Under the pieces are notes generated by a model, which saw only the letters and a list, made by a program, of their open reading frames with translations, was not told where the DNA came from and made no database searches. Shown piece by piece: positions 8,264 to 16,629 of a stretch of 64,000 bases of DNA. This DNA comes from Streptomyces marokkonensis (GTDB lineage: Bacteria > Actinomycetota > Actinomycetes > Streptomycetales > Streptomycetaceae): the NCBI RefSeq assembly GCF_008312835.1, contig NZ_VSKS01000002.1, positions 310,001-374,000 of the forward strand, written 5' to 3'. Position 1 is the stretch's first letter, and the number at the start of each line of letters is the position of its first letter. The position numbers and the translations under genes were made by a program.

Positions 8264-8905
8264 ATGAGGGGCGAACCCAGTTGCCCGAAGTGCGGTGGCC
8301 GGGTCAGGGCTCCCGGCCTCTTCTCGGATGCCTGGCAGTGCGACGTGCACGGCACCGTGCACCCGCTGCAGCCCGTGATACCGCCGAGCGTCGAAGCCCT
8401 CGAAGTCGTCGTGCACCGCACGAAGGTGCCGGTGTGGATGCCGTGGCCGCTGCCGGTGGGCTGGCTCTTCACGGGTGTGGCGTCCGCTGGCGACGACCGC
8501 AGCGGGGGCCGGGCGACGGCCGTCGCGTGCACCGGTCCGGGACCGCTCGGCGGAATGGGTGAACTGATCCTGGTCGCCGAGGAGCTCGGCGTCGGCCTCG
8601 GCGCGCGGTACGCGGGCATCGACGGCCCGGACCCGGGGCCGTACATGAACGTCGAGAAGCCACCGCAGGCCAAGGTGCTGGCCGCCGGCCGGCCGACCCC
8701 GCTCTGGCACGTCTCCCGGACGCCGGACGACCGTGCCGTGTTCGCGGGCGAGGCGCTCGGCATGTGGCTGTGGGCGGTGGTGTGGCCGGAGCGGTCCGGG
8801 CTGCTGATGTACGACGAGCTGGTCCTCACCGACCTGCGGGACGCCGGGGCGGAGGTGGAACTGGTGCCCTGCGGGGCGCTGTCACCGCGGTTGCTCGAGG
8901 CGTAG
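8264..8905 (+). CDS. DUF6758-like zinc-finger protein
   Basis: The protein has 213 residues. It begins with a CPKCGG zinc ribbon (Cys near 7 and 10), with the matching pair probably Cys/His in WQCDVHG (about 25-30). The remainder (VWMPWPLPVGWLFTGVASAG, GPGPLGGMGELILVAEELG, MWLWAVVWPE) is highly conserved in Streptomyces in my recollection but has no known function. Hydrophobic stretches are short and contain Trp/Pro, so I do not call membrane segments. The gene lies just upstream of the PHP phosphoesterase in the same direction, 118 nt away. Confidence 0.8.
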   Translation: MRGEPSCPKCGGRVRAPGLFSDAWQCDVHGTVHPLQPVIPPSVEALEVVVHRTKVPVWMPWPLPVGWLFTGVASAGDDRSGGRATAVACTGPGPLGGMGELILVAEELGVGLGARYAGIDGPDPGPYMNVEKPPQAKVLAAGRPTPLWHVSRTPDDRAVFAGEALGMWLWAVVWPERSGLLMYDELVLTDLRDAGAEVELVPCGALSPRLLEA

Positions 8906-9023
8906 CCGCCCCAGGGACCGCCGGTAGGGGGCGCACGGCCGTTTCGGGTGTGACAGGGGCGGTGGAAAATCCGGTTATCCTGGAGCGTCCCCATCCGTCC
9001 GTCACCGCTTGGAGTAACGCGTC

Positions 9024-9881
9024 GTGCGCATCGACCTGCACACCCACTCCACCGCGTCCGACGGCACGGACACTCCGGCCGAGCTGGTCCGCAAGGCCGC
9101 TGCCGCCGGTCTCGACGTCATCGCGCTGACCGACCACGACACCACCCGCGGACACGCCGAGGCGCTCGCCGTGCTGCCGGCGGGACTCACCCTGGTCACC
9201 GGCGCCGAACTCTCCTGCCGGCTCGACGGCGTCAGCATGCACATGCTGGCCTACCTGTTCGACCCGGAGGAGCCCGCGCTGCTCGCCGAGCGCGAGCTGG
9301 TCCGGGACGACCGGGTGCCGCGGGCCAAGGGCATGATCGCCAAGCTGAACGCGCTGGGCGTGCCGGTCACCTGGGAGCAGGTCGCGCGGATCGCGGGCGA
9401 CGGATCGGTGGGCCGGCCGCACGTGGCCACCGCCCTCGTCGAACTGGGCGTCGTGCCGAGCGTGAGCGACGCCTTCACCCAGGAGTGGCTGGCCGACGGA
9501 GGCCGCGCGTACATGGAGAAGCACGAGACCGACCCCTTCGTAGCCCTGCGGCTGGTGAAGAACGCGGGCGGCGTCGCCGTCTTCGCGCACCCCGCCGCGG
9601 ACAAGCGGGGCAGGACCGTGCCGGAGTCCGCGATCGCCGATCTTGCCGGGGCCGGACTCGACGGCATCGAGGTCGACCACATGGACCACGACCCCGAGAC
9701 CCGGGCGCGGCTGCGGGGCCTGGCGAAGGAACTGGGTCTCCTGGTCACCGGGTCCAGCGACTACCACGGCAGCAGGAAGACCTGCGTCCTCGGCGAGTTC
9801 ATGACGGACCCCGAGGTGTACGGCGAGATCACACGGCGCGCGACGGGGGCGTTCCCGGTGCCCGGGGCCGGCGGAGTCTGA
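9024..9881 (+). CDS. PHP-domain phosphoesterase (TrpH/YciV, RNase AM-like)
   Basis: The protein has 285 residues. The PHP metal site is clear: DLHTHS at residues 4-9, ALTDHDT near 35-41, a conserved GAELSC near 57, FAHP near 189-192, and SSDYHG near 242-247. The length and the insert between the first and second halves match the TrpH/YciV group, whose E. coli member trims 5' ends of rRNA and hydrolyses 3',5'-bisphosphonucleotides. The precise substrate here is inferred. GTG at 9024 is preceded by GGAG at 9011-9014. It is followed 51 nt later by marC in the same direction. Confidence 0.88.
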   Translation: MRIDLHTHSTASDGTDTPAELVRKAAAAGLDVIALTDHDTTRGHAEALAVLPAGLTLVTGAELSCRLDGVSMHMLAYLFDPEEPALLAERELVRDDRVPRAKGMIAKLNALGVPVTWEQVARIAGDGSVGRPHVATALVELGVVPSVSDAFTQEWLADGGRAYMEKHETDPFVALRLVKNAGGVAVFAHPAADKRGRTVPESAIADLAGAGLDGIEVDHMDHDPETRARLRGLAKELGLLVTGSSDYHGSRKTCVLGEFMTDPEVYGEITRRATGAFPVPGAGGV

Positions 9882-9932
9882 GGTCCGTCCTCACCCCGTA
9901 CCCCTTTTCACTTCGTTCCCAGCAAGGCAGTC

Positions 9933-10538
9933 ATGCTCGACGTCGCCGTCTTCGGCTCTCTCTTCCTGACCCTTTTTGTCATCATGGATCCCCCTGGGAT
10001 CACCCCGATCTTCCTCGCCCTGACCGCGGGCCGGCCCGCCAAGGTGCAGAGGCGGATGGCCTTCCAGGCCGTCTGTGTGGCCGGCGGCGTGATCACCGTG
10101 TTCGGGCTGCTCGGCCACCAGATCCTCGCCTACCTGCACGTGTCGGTGCCGGCGCTGATGATCGCGGGCGGGCTGCTCCTGCTGCTGATCGCGCTCGACC
10201 TGCTCACCGGCAAGACCGACGAGCCCAAGCAGACCAAGGACGTCAACGTCGCCCTGGTCCCGCTGGGCATGCCGCTGCTGGCGGGGCCGGGTGCGATCGT
10301 GTCGGTCATCCTCGCCGTGCAGAAGGCCGACGGGCTCACCGGGCAGGTCTCGGTGTGGTCGGCGATCCTCGCCATCCACGTCGTGCTGTGGCTGGTGATG
10401 CGGTACTCGCTGCTGATCATCCGGGTCATCAAGGACGGCGGGGTGGTCCTGGTGACGCGCCTGGCCGGCATGATGCTCTCCGCGATCGCCGTGCAGCAGA
10501 TCATCAACGGCGTCACCCAGGTCGTCCGGGGCGGCTGA
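9933..10538 (+). CDS. MarC-family integral membrane protein
   Basis: The protein has 201 residues and about six membrane segments: FGSLFLTLFVIMDPPGIT, FQAVCVAGGVITVFGLLG, VPALMIAGGLLLLLIALDLL, a segment starting LVPLGMPLLAGPGAIV, IHVVLWLVMRYSLLII, and a final segment around AGMMLSAIAVQQII. The DPPG and LLAGPGA loops are hallmarks of MarC/UPF0056. The transport substrate of this family is unknown; the old multiple-antibiotic-resistance link was not upheld. The ATG at 9933 has only a weak AAGG site. A strong terminator follows. Confidence 0.88.
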   Translation: MLDVAVFGSLFLTLFVIMDPPGITPIFLALTAGRPAKVQRRMAFQAVCVAGGVITVFGLLGHQILAYLHVSVPALMIAGGLLLLLIALDLLTGKTDEPKQTKDVNVALVPLGMPLLAGPGAIVSVILAVQKADGLTGQVSVWSAILAIHVVLWLVMRYSLLIIRVIKDGGVVLVTRLAGMMLSAIAVQQIINGVTQVVRGG

Positions 10539-10560
10539 CCCGGCATCCTCGCGGACGTCG

Positions 10561-10596
10561 CGGAGCCCCCGTACCGATGGCGGTACGGGGGCTCCG
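10561..10596. terminator. Terminator between marC and the convergent 50-residue gene
   Basis: A perfect 16-bp stem (10561-10576 with 10581-10596) and an ATGG loop lie between convergent genes. Confidence 0.75.
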
Positions 10597-10651
10597 AAGC
10601 ATGCGTGCCGGGGCGGCCGGGCCCGTGTGGGCGGCGTCCCGCGGACGTGCG

Positions 10652-10804
10652 TTACGAGGCCGGGGCGTCGGCCGGGCGGATCCAGAGGCGCTGCCCGATG
10701 GCGGCGGCCTGCTGAACGATGCGGTTGACGGAGGCGGCGTCCACGACGGTCGTGTCCACGGGTGTGCCGTCGACGTCGTCGAGTCGCATGATTTCGAAGC
10801 GCAC
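10652..10804 (-). CDS. Small conserved 50-residue protein
   Basis: A short frame starts at GTG 10804 (RFEIMRLDDVDGTPVDTTVV, then a helix ending in WIRPADAPAS) and stops with TAA at 10652. AGGGAG lies about 8 nt upstream, codon third positions are strongly GC, and a bidirectional hairpin follows the stop, so I judge it real. It has a beta strand, an Asp-rich turn and one amphipathic helix, with no membrane segment or cysteine. Function is unknown. I recall near-identical small proteins in other Streptomyces, which is memory and not a search. Confidence 0.8.
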   Translation of the reverse strand: MRFEIMRLDDVDGTPVDTTVVDAASVNRIVQQAAAIGQRLWIRPADAPAS

Positions 10805-10924
10805 GGGCTTCTCCCTTCGTCTGGTCATCCTCCTGAAGGAGAACTACTCGGTGGGCGGCGCACAGGCCAGTCGGGCCCGTGTTCCATGACGGTTTCAACG
10901 GCATGCGCGGTGCAAACATTCCCT

Positions 10925-10952
10925 ACGCTAAGGAAATTTTTCGATCGACTAA
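10925..10952 (-). promoter_or_regulatory. Candidate promoter in an AT-rich island
   Basis: On the minus strand TTAGTC (10952-10947) and TAGCGT (10930-10925) are 16 nt apart, inside an unusually AT-rich stretch for this genome (about 10913-10975). It would transcribe the 50-residue gene with a leader of about 115 nt. Confidence 0.35.
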
Positions 10953-11032
10953 ATACTGACCGGTAAGGGTTTCGAGGTGGACTGATCGGGACCGGTTGTG
11001 TTCATAGCGTGACCACCGGGACAATGGAAGTG

Positions 11033-11926
11033 ATGAACGACGACCTGGCGGCCCTGCACGCCCGTATCGACCGCACGAACGAGCTGCTTCAGCGCATGCT
11101 CGCCGAGGTGGCGAAGACGCCCTCGACGCACGCGATCTTCGTCGACGCCGGCTATCTGTACGCCGCCGCGGGGCGGCTCGTGGCCGGGACGGAGGACCGC
11201 CGGGCCTTCGACCTCGACGCCGAGGGACTCATCGACGCGCTCATCGACCGGGCCCGCAATATCTTCGCCGACAGCAGGCTGCTGCGCGTCTACTGGTACG
11301 ACGGGGCCAGGCGCCGCATCCACACCGCGGAGCAGCAGACCATCGCCGAACTCCCGGACGTCAAGGTCCGCCTCGGCAACCTCAACGCCAACAACCAGCA
11401 GAAGGGCGTCGACTCCCTCATCCGCACCGACCTGGAGTCACTGGCCCGGCACCGCGCCATCAGTGACGCGGCCCTGCTCGGCGGCGACGAGGACCTCGTC
11501 TCGGCGGTCGAGGCGGCCCAGGGGTACGGCGCCCGGGTCCACCTCTGGGGCATCGAGGCCCCGGAGGGCCGCAACCAGGCCGAGCCGCTGCTCTGGGAGG
11601 TCGACAGCCAGCGCACCCTCGACCTCGACTTCTTCAAGCCCTACGTCTCCCGGCGCACGGCACCGGCGTACGAGGGCACCACCGGCCGGCCCACCCGCGA
11701 GGACGTGCGGTTCGTCGGCGCGCAGATCGCCGCCAAGTGGCTGGCCGCACGCGGCCGGGAGACCATGGTGGAGCTCCTCCCCGGCCACCCCTATCTGCCC
11801 GGCTCCGTCGACCAGGACCTGCTGGTCGAGGCGGAAGGCCTCCTCCAGTACTCCCTGCGCGGCCAGGCGGACCTGCGACGCGCACTGCGGGACGGCTTCT
11901 GGGACCATCTGCAGGCGCAGTACTAG
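11033..11926 (+). CDS. NYN-domain (PIN-like) protein, putative ribonuclease
   Basis: The protein has 297 residues from ATG 11033. The NYN fold is seen in IFVDAGYLY (first acidic residue near 42), the NANNQQKGVDSLIRTDL loop with its acidic site, and ALLGGDEDLVSAVEAAQGYG. These residues form the metal site of PIN/NYN nucleases. A C-terminal region of about 100 residues (RPTREDVRFVGAQIAAKWLA onward) probably belongs to a LOTUS-like or family-specific domain. The start is uncertain: GTG 11009 and ATG 11024 are in frame, and none has a strong ribosome site. The stop overlaps the convergent hydrolase stop. Confidence 0.85.
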   Translation: MNDDLAALHARIDRTNELLQRMLAEVAKTPSTHAIFVDAGYLYAAAGRLVAGTEDRRAFDLDAEGLIDALIDRARNIFADSRLLRVYWYDGARRRIHTAEQQTIAELPDVKVRLGNLNANNQQKGVDSLIRTDLESLARHRAISDAALLGGDEDLVSAVEAAQGYGARVHLWGIEAPEGRNQAEPLLWEVDSQRTLDLDFFKPYVSRRTAPAYEGTTGRPTREDVRFVGAQIAAKWLAARGRETMVELLPGHPYLPGSVDQDLLVEAEGLLQYSLRGQADLRRALRDGFWDHLQAQY

Positions 11927-12804
11927 GCGGGCTCCCCGGGGCGCGGGTCGTCCCAGAAGTCGGCGAGGGCACGGGCGGTCGGGGCGGGCCGGTCGACGGC
12001 GGGCGAATGCTCGGCCCCGTCGACGACGGTGCGGTGCGCCCCCAGCCGCCGGGCCATCTCGTCGAGGTCCGGCACCGGCCACGTGTCGTCGCGCTCGCCC
12101 GACAGGACGTGGAACGGCAGCGGCACGGCGGCCAGTTCGGCGACCCGGTCCGGCTCGGTGCACAACTGATGTCCCGTGGCGAGCAGTTGTGCCGGTCGCG
12201 TGCCCAACCAGCGTCTGCGCAAGAACTCCTGGCCGCCGACCCCGCGGGCCGGACCACCCACCTCCTCCGGAGGACCCATGGCCAGGATCGCCTCCCAGCA
12301 CTCCGCCATCGACATCACCGCGAGCGCGTCCCGCAGCAGCTTCACCCGCTGCTCCTGGGAGACGGAGATGTGTGCGGGCCCGGAGGAGACGAGCGTGAGC
12401 GAGCGGAAGGGGGAGTGGTCCAGGAGGACGGCGGCACGGGCGATCTGGCCGCCGAGGGAGTGGCCGACGAGGTGCACGGGCGCACCGAGCGCCTCCGCCT
12501 GCGCGAGCACGTCCCGGGCCAACTCGTCCCGCGCGTAGGCCGATTCGTCGTCGGCGGGTCCGTCCGACTCGTACTGCCCCCGCCCGTCCACGGCGACCGT
12601 ACGGTATCCGCGCGCCGCGAGCGGTTCGTGCACCAGCGTGAAGTCCTCCTTGCTGCCGGTGTACCCGGGCAGCAGCAGTACCGTCCCCTTCACCCCGGCC
12701 CCGGGGGGCGGCGTCACGTCCACGACGGCGAACTCACCGCGGGAGGTGCGAAGTCGGCGGACACGGGCGCCCGGAGGCGGGGCGGAGGCGGAGCGGCTGG
12801 TCAC
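11923..12804 (-). CDS. Alpha/beta hydrolase
   Basis: The protein has 293 residues from GTG 12804. It shows an oxyanion strand LLLPGYTGSKEDF, the nucleophile elbow GHSLGGQ (about residue 120), a late acidic strand FHVLSGERDD, and a probable catalytic His in DGAEHSP near the end. The substrate is unknown. I chose GTG 12804 over GTG 12831 because the latter lies inside the terminator stem of the upstream gene, while TACGCT (12817-12812) sits 7 nt before GTG 12804 and suggests a leaderless mRNA. The stop TAG shares the CTAG tetramer with the stop of the NYN gene. Confidence 0.85.
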   Translation of the reverse strand: MTSRSASAPPPGARVRRLRTSRGEFAVVDVTPPPGAGVKGTVLLLPGYTGSKEDFTLVHEPLAARGYRTVAVDGRGQYESDGPADDESAYARDELARDVLAQAEALGAPVHLVGHSLGGQIARAAVLLDHSPFRSLTLVSSGPAHISVSQEQRVKLLRDALAVMSMAECWEAILAMGPPEEVGGPARGVGGQEFLRRRWLGTRPAQLLATGHQLCTEPDRVAELAAVPLPFHVLSGERDDTWPVPDLDEMARRLGAHRTVVDGAEHSPAVDRPAPTARALADFWDDPRPGEPA

Positions 12805-12828
12805 AGAACGAAGCGTAAGGGGTACGGA

Positions 12829-12876
12829 CACGCCGACGGCCCGGTCCCACGGGGGTGGGACCGGGCCGTCGGCGTG
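12829..12876 (-). terminator. Terminator of the DEAD-box helicase gene
   Basis: A perfect 22-bp stem (12829-12850 with 12855-12876) with a GGGG loop begins six bases after the helicase stop. It is one of the longest perfect stems in the window. Confidence 0.8.
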
Positions 12877-12881
12877 GTGCG

Positions 12882-15431
12882 TCAGCCCTCCGCGGGCTCC
12901 GCGGCGGCCGTGGCCTTGCGGGTACGGCGGGCCCTGGGCTTCGCCTCGTCCGCGGCCTCCGGCTCCTGCGCGGCCGGGGCGGCCTTGCGGGTCCGGCGCG
13001 GCTTGGCCCCGGTAGCCTCCGGCTCCTGCGCGGCCTGCGCCGGGATCTCGGCGGCCTTGCGGGTGCGGCGGCGCGGCGCGGCCTCGGCGGTGTCGACGGC
13101 GGGCTCCGCCTTCTTGGCGGCGGCCTTCCGCGTCCTGCGCGGCTTGGTCTCCTCGGCCTCGGACTCCGGGGCCGTCTGAGCCGGGATGCCGACGGCGACG
13201 GCCGGGTCCGACTCGGCGGCCTTGCGGGTGCGGCGGCGCGGCTTGGCCTCGACCGCCTCGGCGGTGTCGACGGCGGCCTCCGCCTTCGCGGTGGCCTTGC
13301 GGGTGCGGCGGGGCTTGGCCTCGGTCGCCTCGGCCGTCTCGGCGGCGTCGACCGGGGTCTCGGCCTTCGCGGCGGTCTTGCGGGTGCGGCGCGGCTTGGT
13401 CTCGGCCGCCTCGGCCGGCTCCGCGGTTCCCTCGACGGCGTCGACCGCGGCCTCCGCCTTCGCGGCGGTCTTGCGGGTGCGGCGGGGCTTGGCCTCGGTC
13501 GCCTCGGCCGTCTCGGCGGCGTCGACCGGGGTCTCGGCCTTCGCGGCGGTCTTGCGGGTGCGGCGCGGCTTCGGCTCGGTCGCCTCGGCCGGCTCGTCCG
13601 TTCCCTCGGCCGTGTCCACCGCTGCCGTCTCCGCGGTCCGGCGGGTGCGGCGGCGCGGCTCCGCGACCGGGGCGGCCTCGGGTTCCGTGACGACGGGGGC
13701 CGTCACGGCCACCGCGGTCTCCTCGGCCGGCGACGGGGTGACGACGGCCGCCGTGTCCACCGCTGCCGTCTCCGCGGACCTGCGGGTGCGGCGGCGGCGC
13801 GGCTTCGCGGCGGCTCCGGAGGCGTCCGCCGTGCCCTCGGCCGTGTCGACGGCGGACTCCGCCGCCTCGGCGGGCTCGGTCGCGGTCACCGCGGCCGACG
13901 GCGCCCCCGCCGGGACTCCGCCGCGCATACGGCGACGGCGGCGCGGGGTGCGTGCGGCCGTGCCGGTCTCCGCCTCACCGGTGCCTTCGGCGGCCGGGTT
14001 CGCGGGCTGCTGCGCCGCCTCGTCCAGCGGTGTACCGCCACGCGTGCGGCGGCGGCGCCGCGGCGTACGGGCCGAGGTCTCCCGCTCCTCGGGACGGTCG
14101 CCACCGCGCCCGCCCCGGCCACCGCGCCCGCGGGGCCCACGGCCGCCCGGCTCGCCCAGGTCCTCGAGCTCCTCCGCGTCCAGCCCGGCGCGCGTGCGGT
14201 CCGCGCGCGGCAGGATGCCCTTGGTGCCCTCGGGGATGCCCAGGTCCGTGAACAGGTGCGGGGAGGTGGAGTACGTCTCCTGCGGGTCGCCGAGGCCGAG
14301 CTCCAGCGCCTTGTTGATCAGCTGCCAGCGCGGGATGTCGTCCCAGTCGACCAGGGTGATCGCCGTACCCTTCGCCCCCGCGCGGCCGGTGCGGCCGATG
14401 CGGTGCAGATACGTCTTCTCGTCCTCGGGCGTCTGGTAGTTGATGACGTGGGTCACGCCCTCGACGTCGATGCCGCGGGCGGCGACGTCGGTGCAGACGA
14501 GGACGTCGACCTTGCCGTTGCGGAACGCGCGCAGGGCCTGTTCGCGCGCGCCCTGGCCGAGGTCGCCGTGGACCGCCCCGGAGGCGAAGCCGCGCTGCTT
14601 GAGCTGGTCGGCGAGGTCGGCGGCGGTGCGCTTGGTGCGGCAGAAGACCATGACCAGCCCCCGGCCGTCGGCCCGCAGCATCCGCGCGACCATCTCGGGC
14701 TTGTCCATGTTGTGGGCGCGGTAGACGAACTGCTTGGTGTTCGCGACCGTCGCGCCCTCGTCGTCCGGGGCCGTGGCGCGGATGTGCGTCGGCTGCGACA
14801 TGTAGCGCCGGGCGAGACCGATCACGGCGCCCGGCATGGTGGCCGAGAACAGCATGGTCTGGCGCTTGGCCGGGAGGAAGTTGATGATCTTCTCGACGTC
14901 GGGCAGGAAGCCCAGGTCGAGCATCTCGTCGGCCTCGTCGAGGACGAGTGCCCTGACGTGGTTCAGGTTCAGCTTCTTCTGCCCGGCGAGGTCGAGCAGC
15001 CGGCCCGGGGTGCCGACGATCACGTCGACGCCCTTCTTCAGCGCCTCGACCTGGGGCTCGTAGGCCCGGCCGCCGTAGATGGCGGTGACGCGCACGTTAC
15101 GCACCTTGCCGGCGGTCAGCAGGTCGTTGGTGACCTGCGTGCACAGCTCGCGCGTGGGGACGACGACCAGCGCCTGCGGGGCGTCGGTGAGGTCCTCGGG
15201 CTTCGCGCGGCCGGCTTCCACGTCCGCGGGGACGGTGACGCGCTCGAGGAGCGGAAGGCCGAAGCCGAGCGTCTTGCCGGTGCCGGTCTTGGCCTGGCCG
15301 ATGACGTCCGTGCCCGACAGGGCCACGGGGAGCGTCATCTCCTGGATGGGGAAGGGGGTGATGATGCCGACGGCTTCCAGGGCCTCGGCGGTCTCGGGGA
15401 GGATCCCGAGCTCTCGGAACGTCGTAGTCAG
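12882..15431 (-). CDS. DEAD-box RNA helicase with long repetitive basic tail; probable CTG start
   Basis: The protein has 849 residues if read from CTG 15431. Core motifs are in order: Q motif region ELGI...PFPIQE (about 7-31), Walker A KTGTGKT (48-54), PTRELC, DEADEM, SAT, HGDLGQGAREQALRAF, and HRIGRTGRAG, ending near residue 400. The remaining half is a tail of alternating acidic/Ala blocks and PRRTRK-type basic blocks, probably an RNA-binding disordered arm. An ATG at 15338 would remove the Q motif, and no ATG, GTG or TTG is in frame for more than 100 nt upstream; AGAGG lies just before the CTG. It likely acts in RNA unwinding, ribosome assembly or decay. Confidence 0.9.
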   Translation of the reverse strand: MTTTFRELGILPETAEALEAVGIITPFPIQEMTLPVALSGTDVIGQAKTGTGKTLGFGLPLLERVTVPADVEAGRAKPEDLTDAPQALVVVPTRELCTQVTNDLLTAGKVRNVRVTAIYGGRAYEPQVEALKKGVDVIVGTPGRLLDLAGQKKLNLNHVRALVLDEADEMLDLGFLPDVEKIINFLPAKRQTMLFSATMPGAVIGLARRYMSQPTHIRATAPDDEGATVANTKQFVYRAHNMDKPEMVARMLRADGRGLVMVFCRTKRTAADLADQLKQRGFASGAVHGDLGQGAREQALRAFRNGKVDVLVCTDVAARGIDVEGVTHVINYQTPEDEKTYLHRIGRTGRAGAKGTAITLVDWDDIPRWQLINKALELGLGDPQETYSTSPHLFTDLGIPEGTKGILPRADRTRAGLDAEELEDLGEPGGRGPRGRGGRGGRGGDRPEERETSARTPRRRRRTRGGTPLDEAAQQPANPAAEGTGEAETGTAARTPRRRRRMRGGVPAGAPSAAVTATEPAEAAESAVDTAEGTADASGAAAKPRRRRTRRSAETAAVDTAAVVTPSPAEETAVAVTAPVVTEPEAAPVAEPRRRTRRTAETAAVDTAEGTDEPAEATEPKPRRTRKTAAKAETPVDAAETAEATEAKPRRTRKTAAKAEAAVDAVEGTAEPAEAAETKPRRTRKTAAKAETPVDAAETAEATEAKPRRTRKATAKAEAAVDTAEAVEAKPRRRTRKAAESDPAVAVGIPAQTAPESEAEETKPRRTRKAAAKKAEPAVDTAEAAPRRRTRKAAEIPAQAAQEPEATGAKPRRTRKAAPAAQEPEAADEAKPRARRTRKATAAAEPAEG
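12905..13800 (-). repeat. Degenerate repeats encoding the helicase tail
   Basis: A short motif, TTGCGGGTGCGGCG on the plus strand (encoding RRTRK on the minus strand), recurs about ten times at 70-95 bp intervals. One segment of roughly 100 bp at 13297 recurs almost unchanged at 13471, an offset of 174 bp. Such repeats favour length change by slippage or recombination. Confidence 0.8.
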
Positions 15432-15817
15432 GGTGCTGCCTCTTCTGTGTGCGCGGTACGAGGCGAGCGCGGGGGTCGTGTAGGGACCGTGCCGGGGACG
15501 TCGGCTGCCATACGGGCGGGGCCGTAGGACACGGGACCACTGCCGACGCTCGAGCGTTCGTACCGCTGAGGTGTCCCTCCGGGTTCCGTACGCACTGTGG
15601 CGTACGGTCGAGAGGGCTGTCGGGTCGGAGCCGATCGGGCCACCGACCGGGCATCCTCATACATGCGGCCCGTCGAGTACGTCAGAGTGCTCAGCAGGCG
15701 CATTACCACCATACCCCGGATCCGCGCACACGCCATGGCCGATTTGGTCACGTAGTCGTCGTCACACTGATTCACCAGGGACTTCCGGCGCCTGACAAGC
15801 GGGCTATTGTGCGCTTC
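15432..15817. other. 386-bp divergent intergenic region
   Basis: No gene is supported here. The region separates the DEAD-box helicase from the ferritin-like gene. It must hold both promoters and probably a long 5' leader for the helicase. I found no clear riboswitch fold or long hairpin. Confidence 0.55.
15805..15810 (+). promoter_or_regulatory. Candidate leaderless -10 of the ferritin-like gene
   Basis: TATTGT lies 7 nt before ATG 15818, and no ribosome-binding site is present. Confidence 0.4.
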
Positions 15818-16573
15818 ATGACGAGCTCTGACAAGCCTGACAACGCCGCGGACACCCCCGAGACCCCCGCCGGACACACCGGCGTCGCCGCCATGGACTG
15901 GGCGGCCGCATCCGCCGACCCCCAGTACCGTGCCGCCGTCGTGGACCTGCTCGGCGCGCTCGCGTACGGGGAGCTGGCGGCGTTCGAGCGGCTCGCGGAG
16001 GACGCCAAGCTGGCGCCCACGCTGGCGGACAAGGCCGAGCTGGCGAAGATGGCCTCGGCCGAGTTCCACCACTTCGAGCGGCTGCGCGACCGGCTCGCCG
16101 AGATCGGTGAGGAACCGACGCTCGCGATGGAGCCCTTCGTCGCCGCCTACGACGGTTTCCACAAGCAGACGGCGCCCTCGGACTGGCTGGAGGGCCTGGT
16201 CAAGGCCTACGTCGGCGACTCCATCGCCAGCGACTTCTACCGGGAGGTCGCGGCCCGTCTGGACTCCGACACCCGGGCGCTGGTGCTGGCCGTGCTCGAC
16301 GACACCGGGCACGGCGGCTTCGCCGTGGAAAAGGTGCGAGCCGCGATCGACGCGGACCCGCGCGTGGGCGGGCGGCTCGCACTGTGGGCGCGGCGGCTCA
16401 TGGGTGAGGCGCTGTCGCAGTCCCAGCGGGTGGTCGCCGACCGGGACGCGCTGTCGACGATGCTCGTGGGAGGCGTCGCGGACGGGTTCGACCTCGCCGA
16501 GGTCGGCAAGATGTTCTCCCGGATCACCGAAGCCCACACCAAGCGGATGGCGGCCCTGGGGCTGGCGGCCTGA
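15818..16573 (+). CDS. Ferritin-like (MiaE-type) di-iron helical-bundle protein
   Basis: The protein has 251 residues and is almost all alpha-helical. Candidate metal ligands are ALAYGELAAFERL (helix 1 Glu), SAEFHHFERL (ExxH in helix 2), and SIASDFYREVA plus VEKVRAAI in later helices. This arrangement matches the ferritin-like superfamily group annotated as tRNA 2-methylthio-N6-isopentenyl adenosine hydroxylase-like, but the tRNA substrate is unproven in Streptomyces. The first 25 residues are polar and disordered. The ATG at 15818 has a -10-like TATTGT 7 nt upstream and no Shine-Dalgarno. Confidence 0.82.
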   Translation: MTSSDKPDNAADTPETPAGHTGVAAMDWAAASADPQYRAAVVDLLGALAYGELAAFERLAEDAKLAPTLADKAELAKMASAEFHHFERLRDRLAEIGEEPTLAMEPFVAAYDGFHKQTAPSDWLEGLVKAYVGDSIASDFYREVAARLDSDTRALVLAVLDDTGHGGFAVEKVRAAIDADPRVGGRLALWARRLMGEALSQSQRVVADRDALSTMLVGGVADGFDLAEVGKMFSRITEAHTKRMAALGLAA

Positions 16574-16629
16574 CGGGAGTCCGGACCGCTCCGGCCCGGT
16601 TCACCGGCGGCGCCACCATCGGCGGCCGG

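Noticed and set aside
12829-12831. GTG at 12831 as the start of the alpha/beta hydrolase
   Set aside because: It lies within the 22-bp terminator stem of the upstream helicase gene; GTG 12804 has a -10-like hexamer at the right spacing.
13297-13574. Repeats in the helicase gene as a CRISPR-like or mobile element
   Set aside because: The repeats are in frame, encode the tail of the helicase and have no spacer or terminal-repeat structure.
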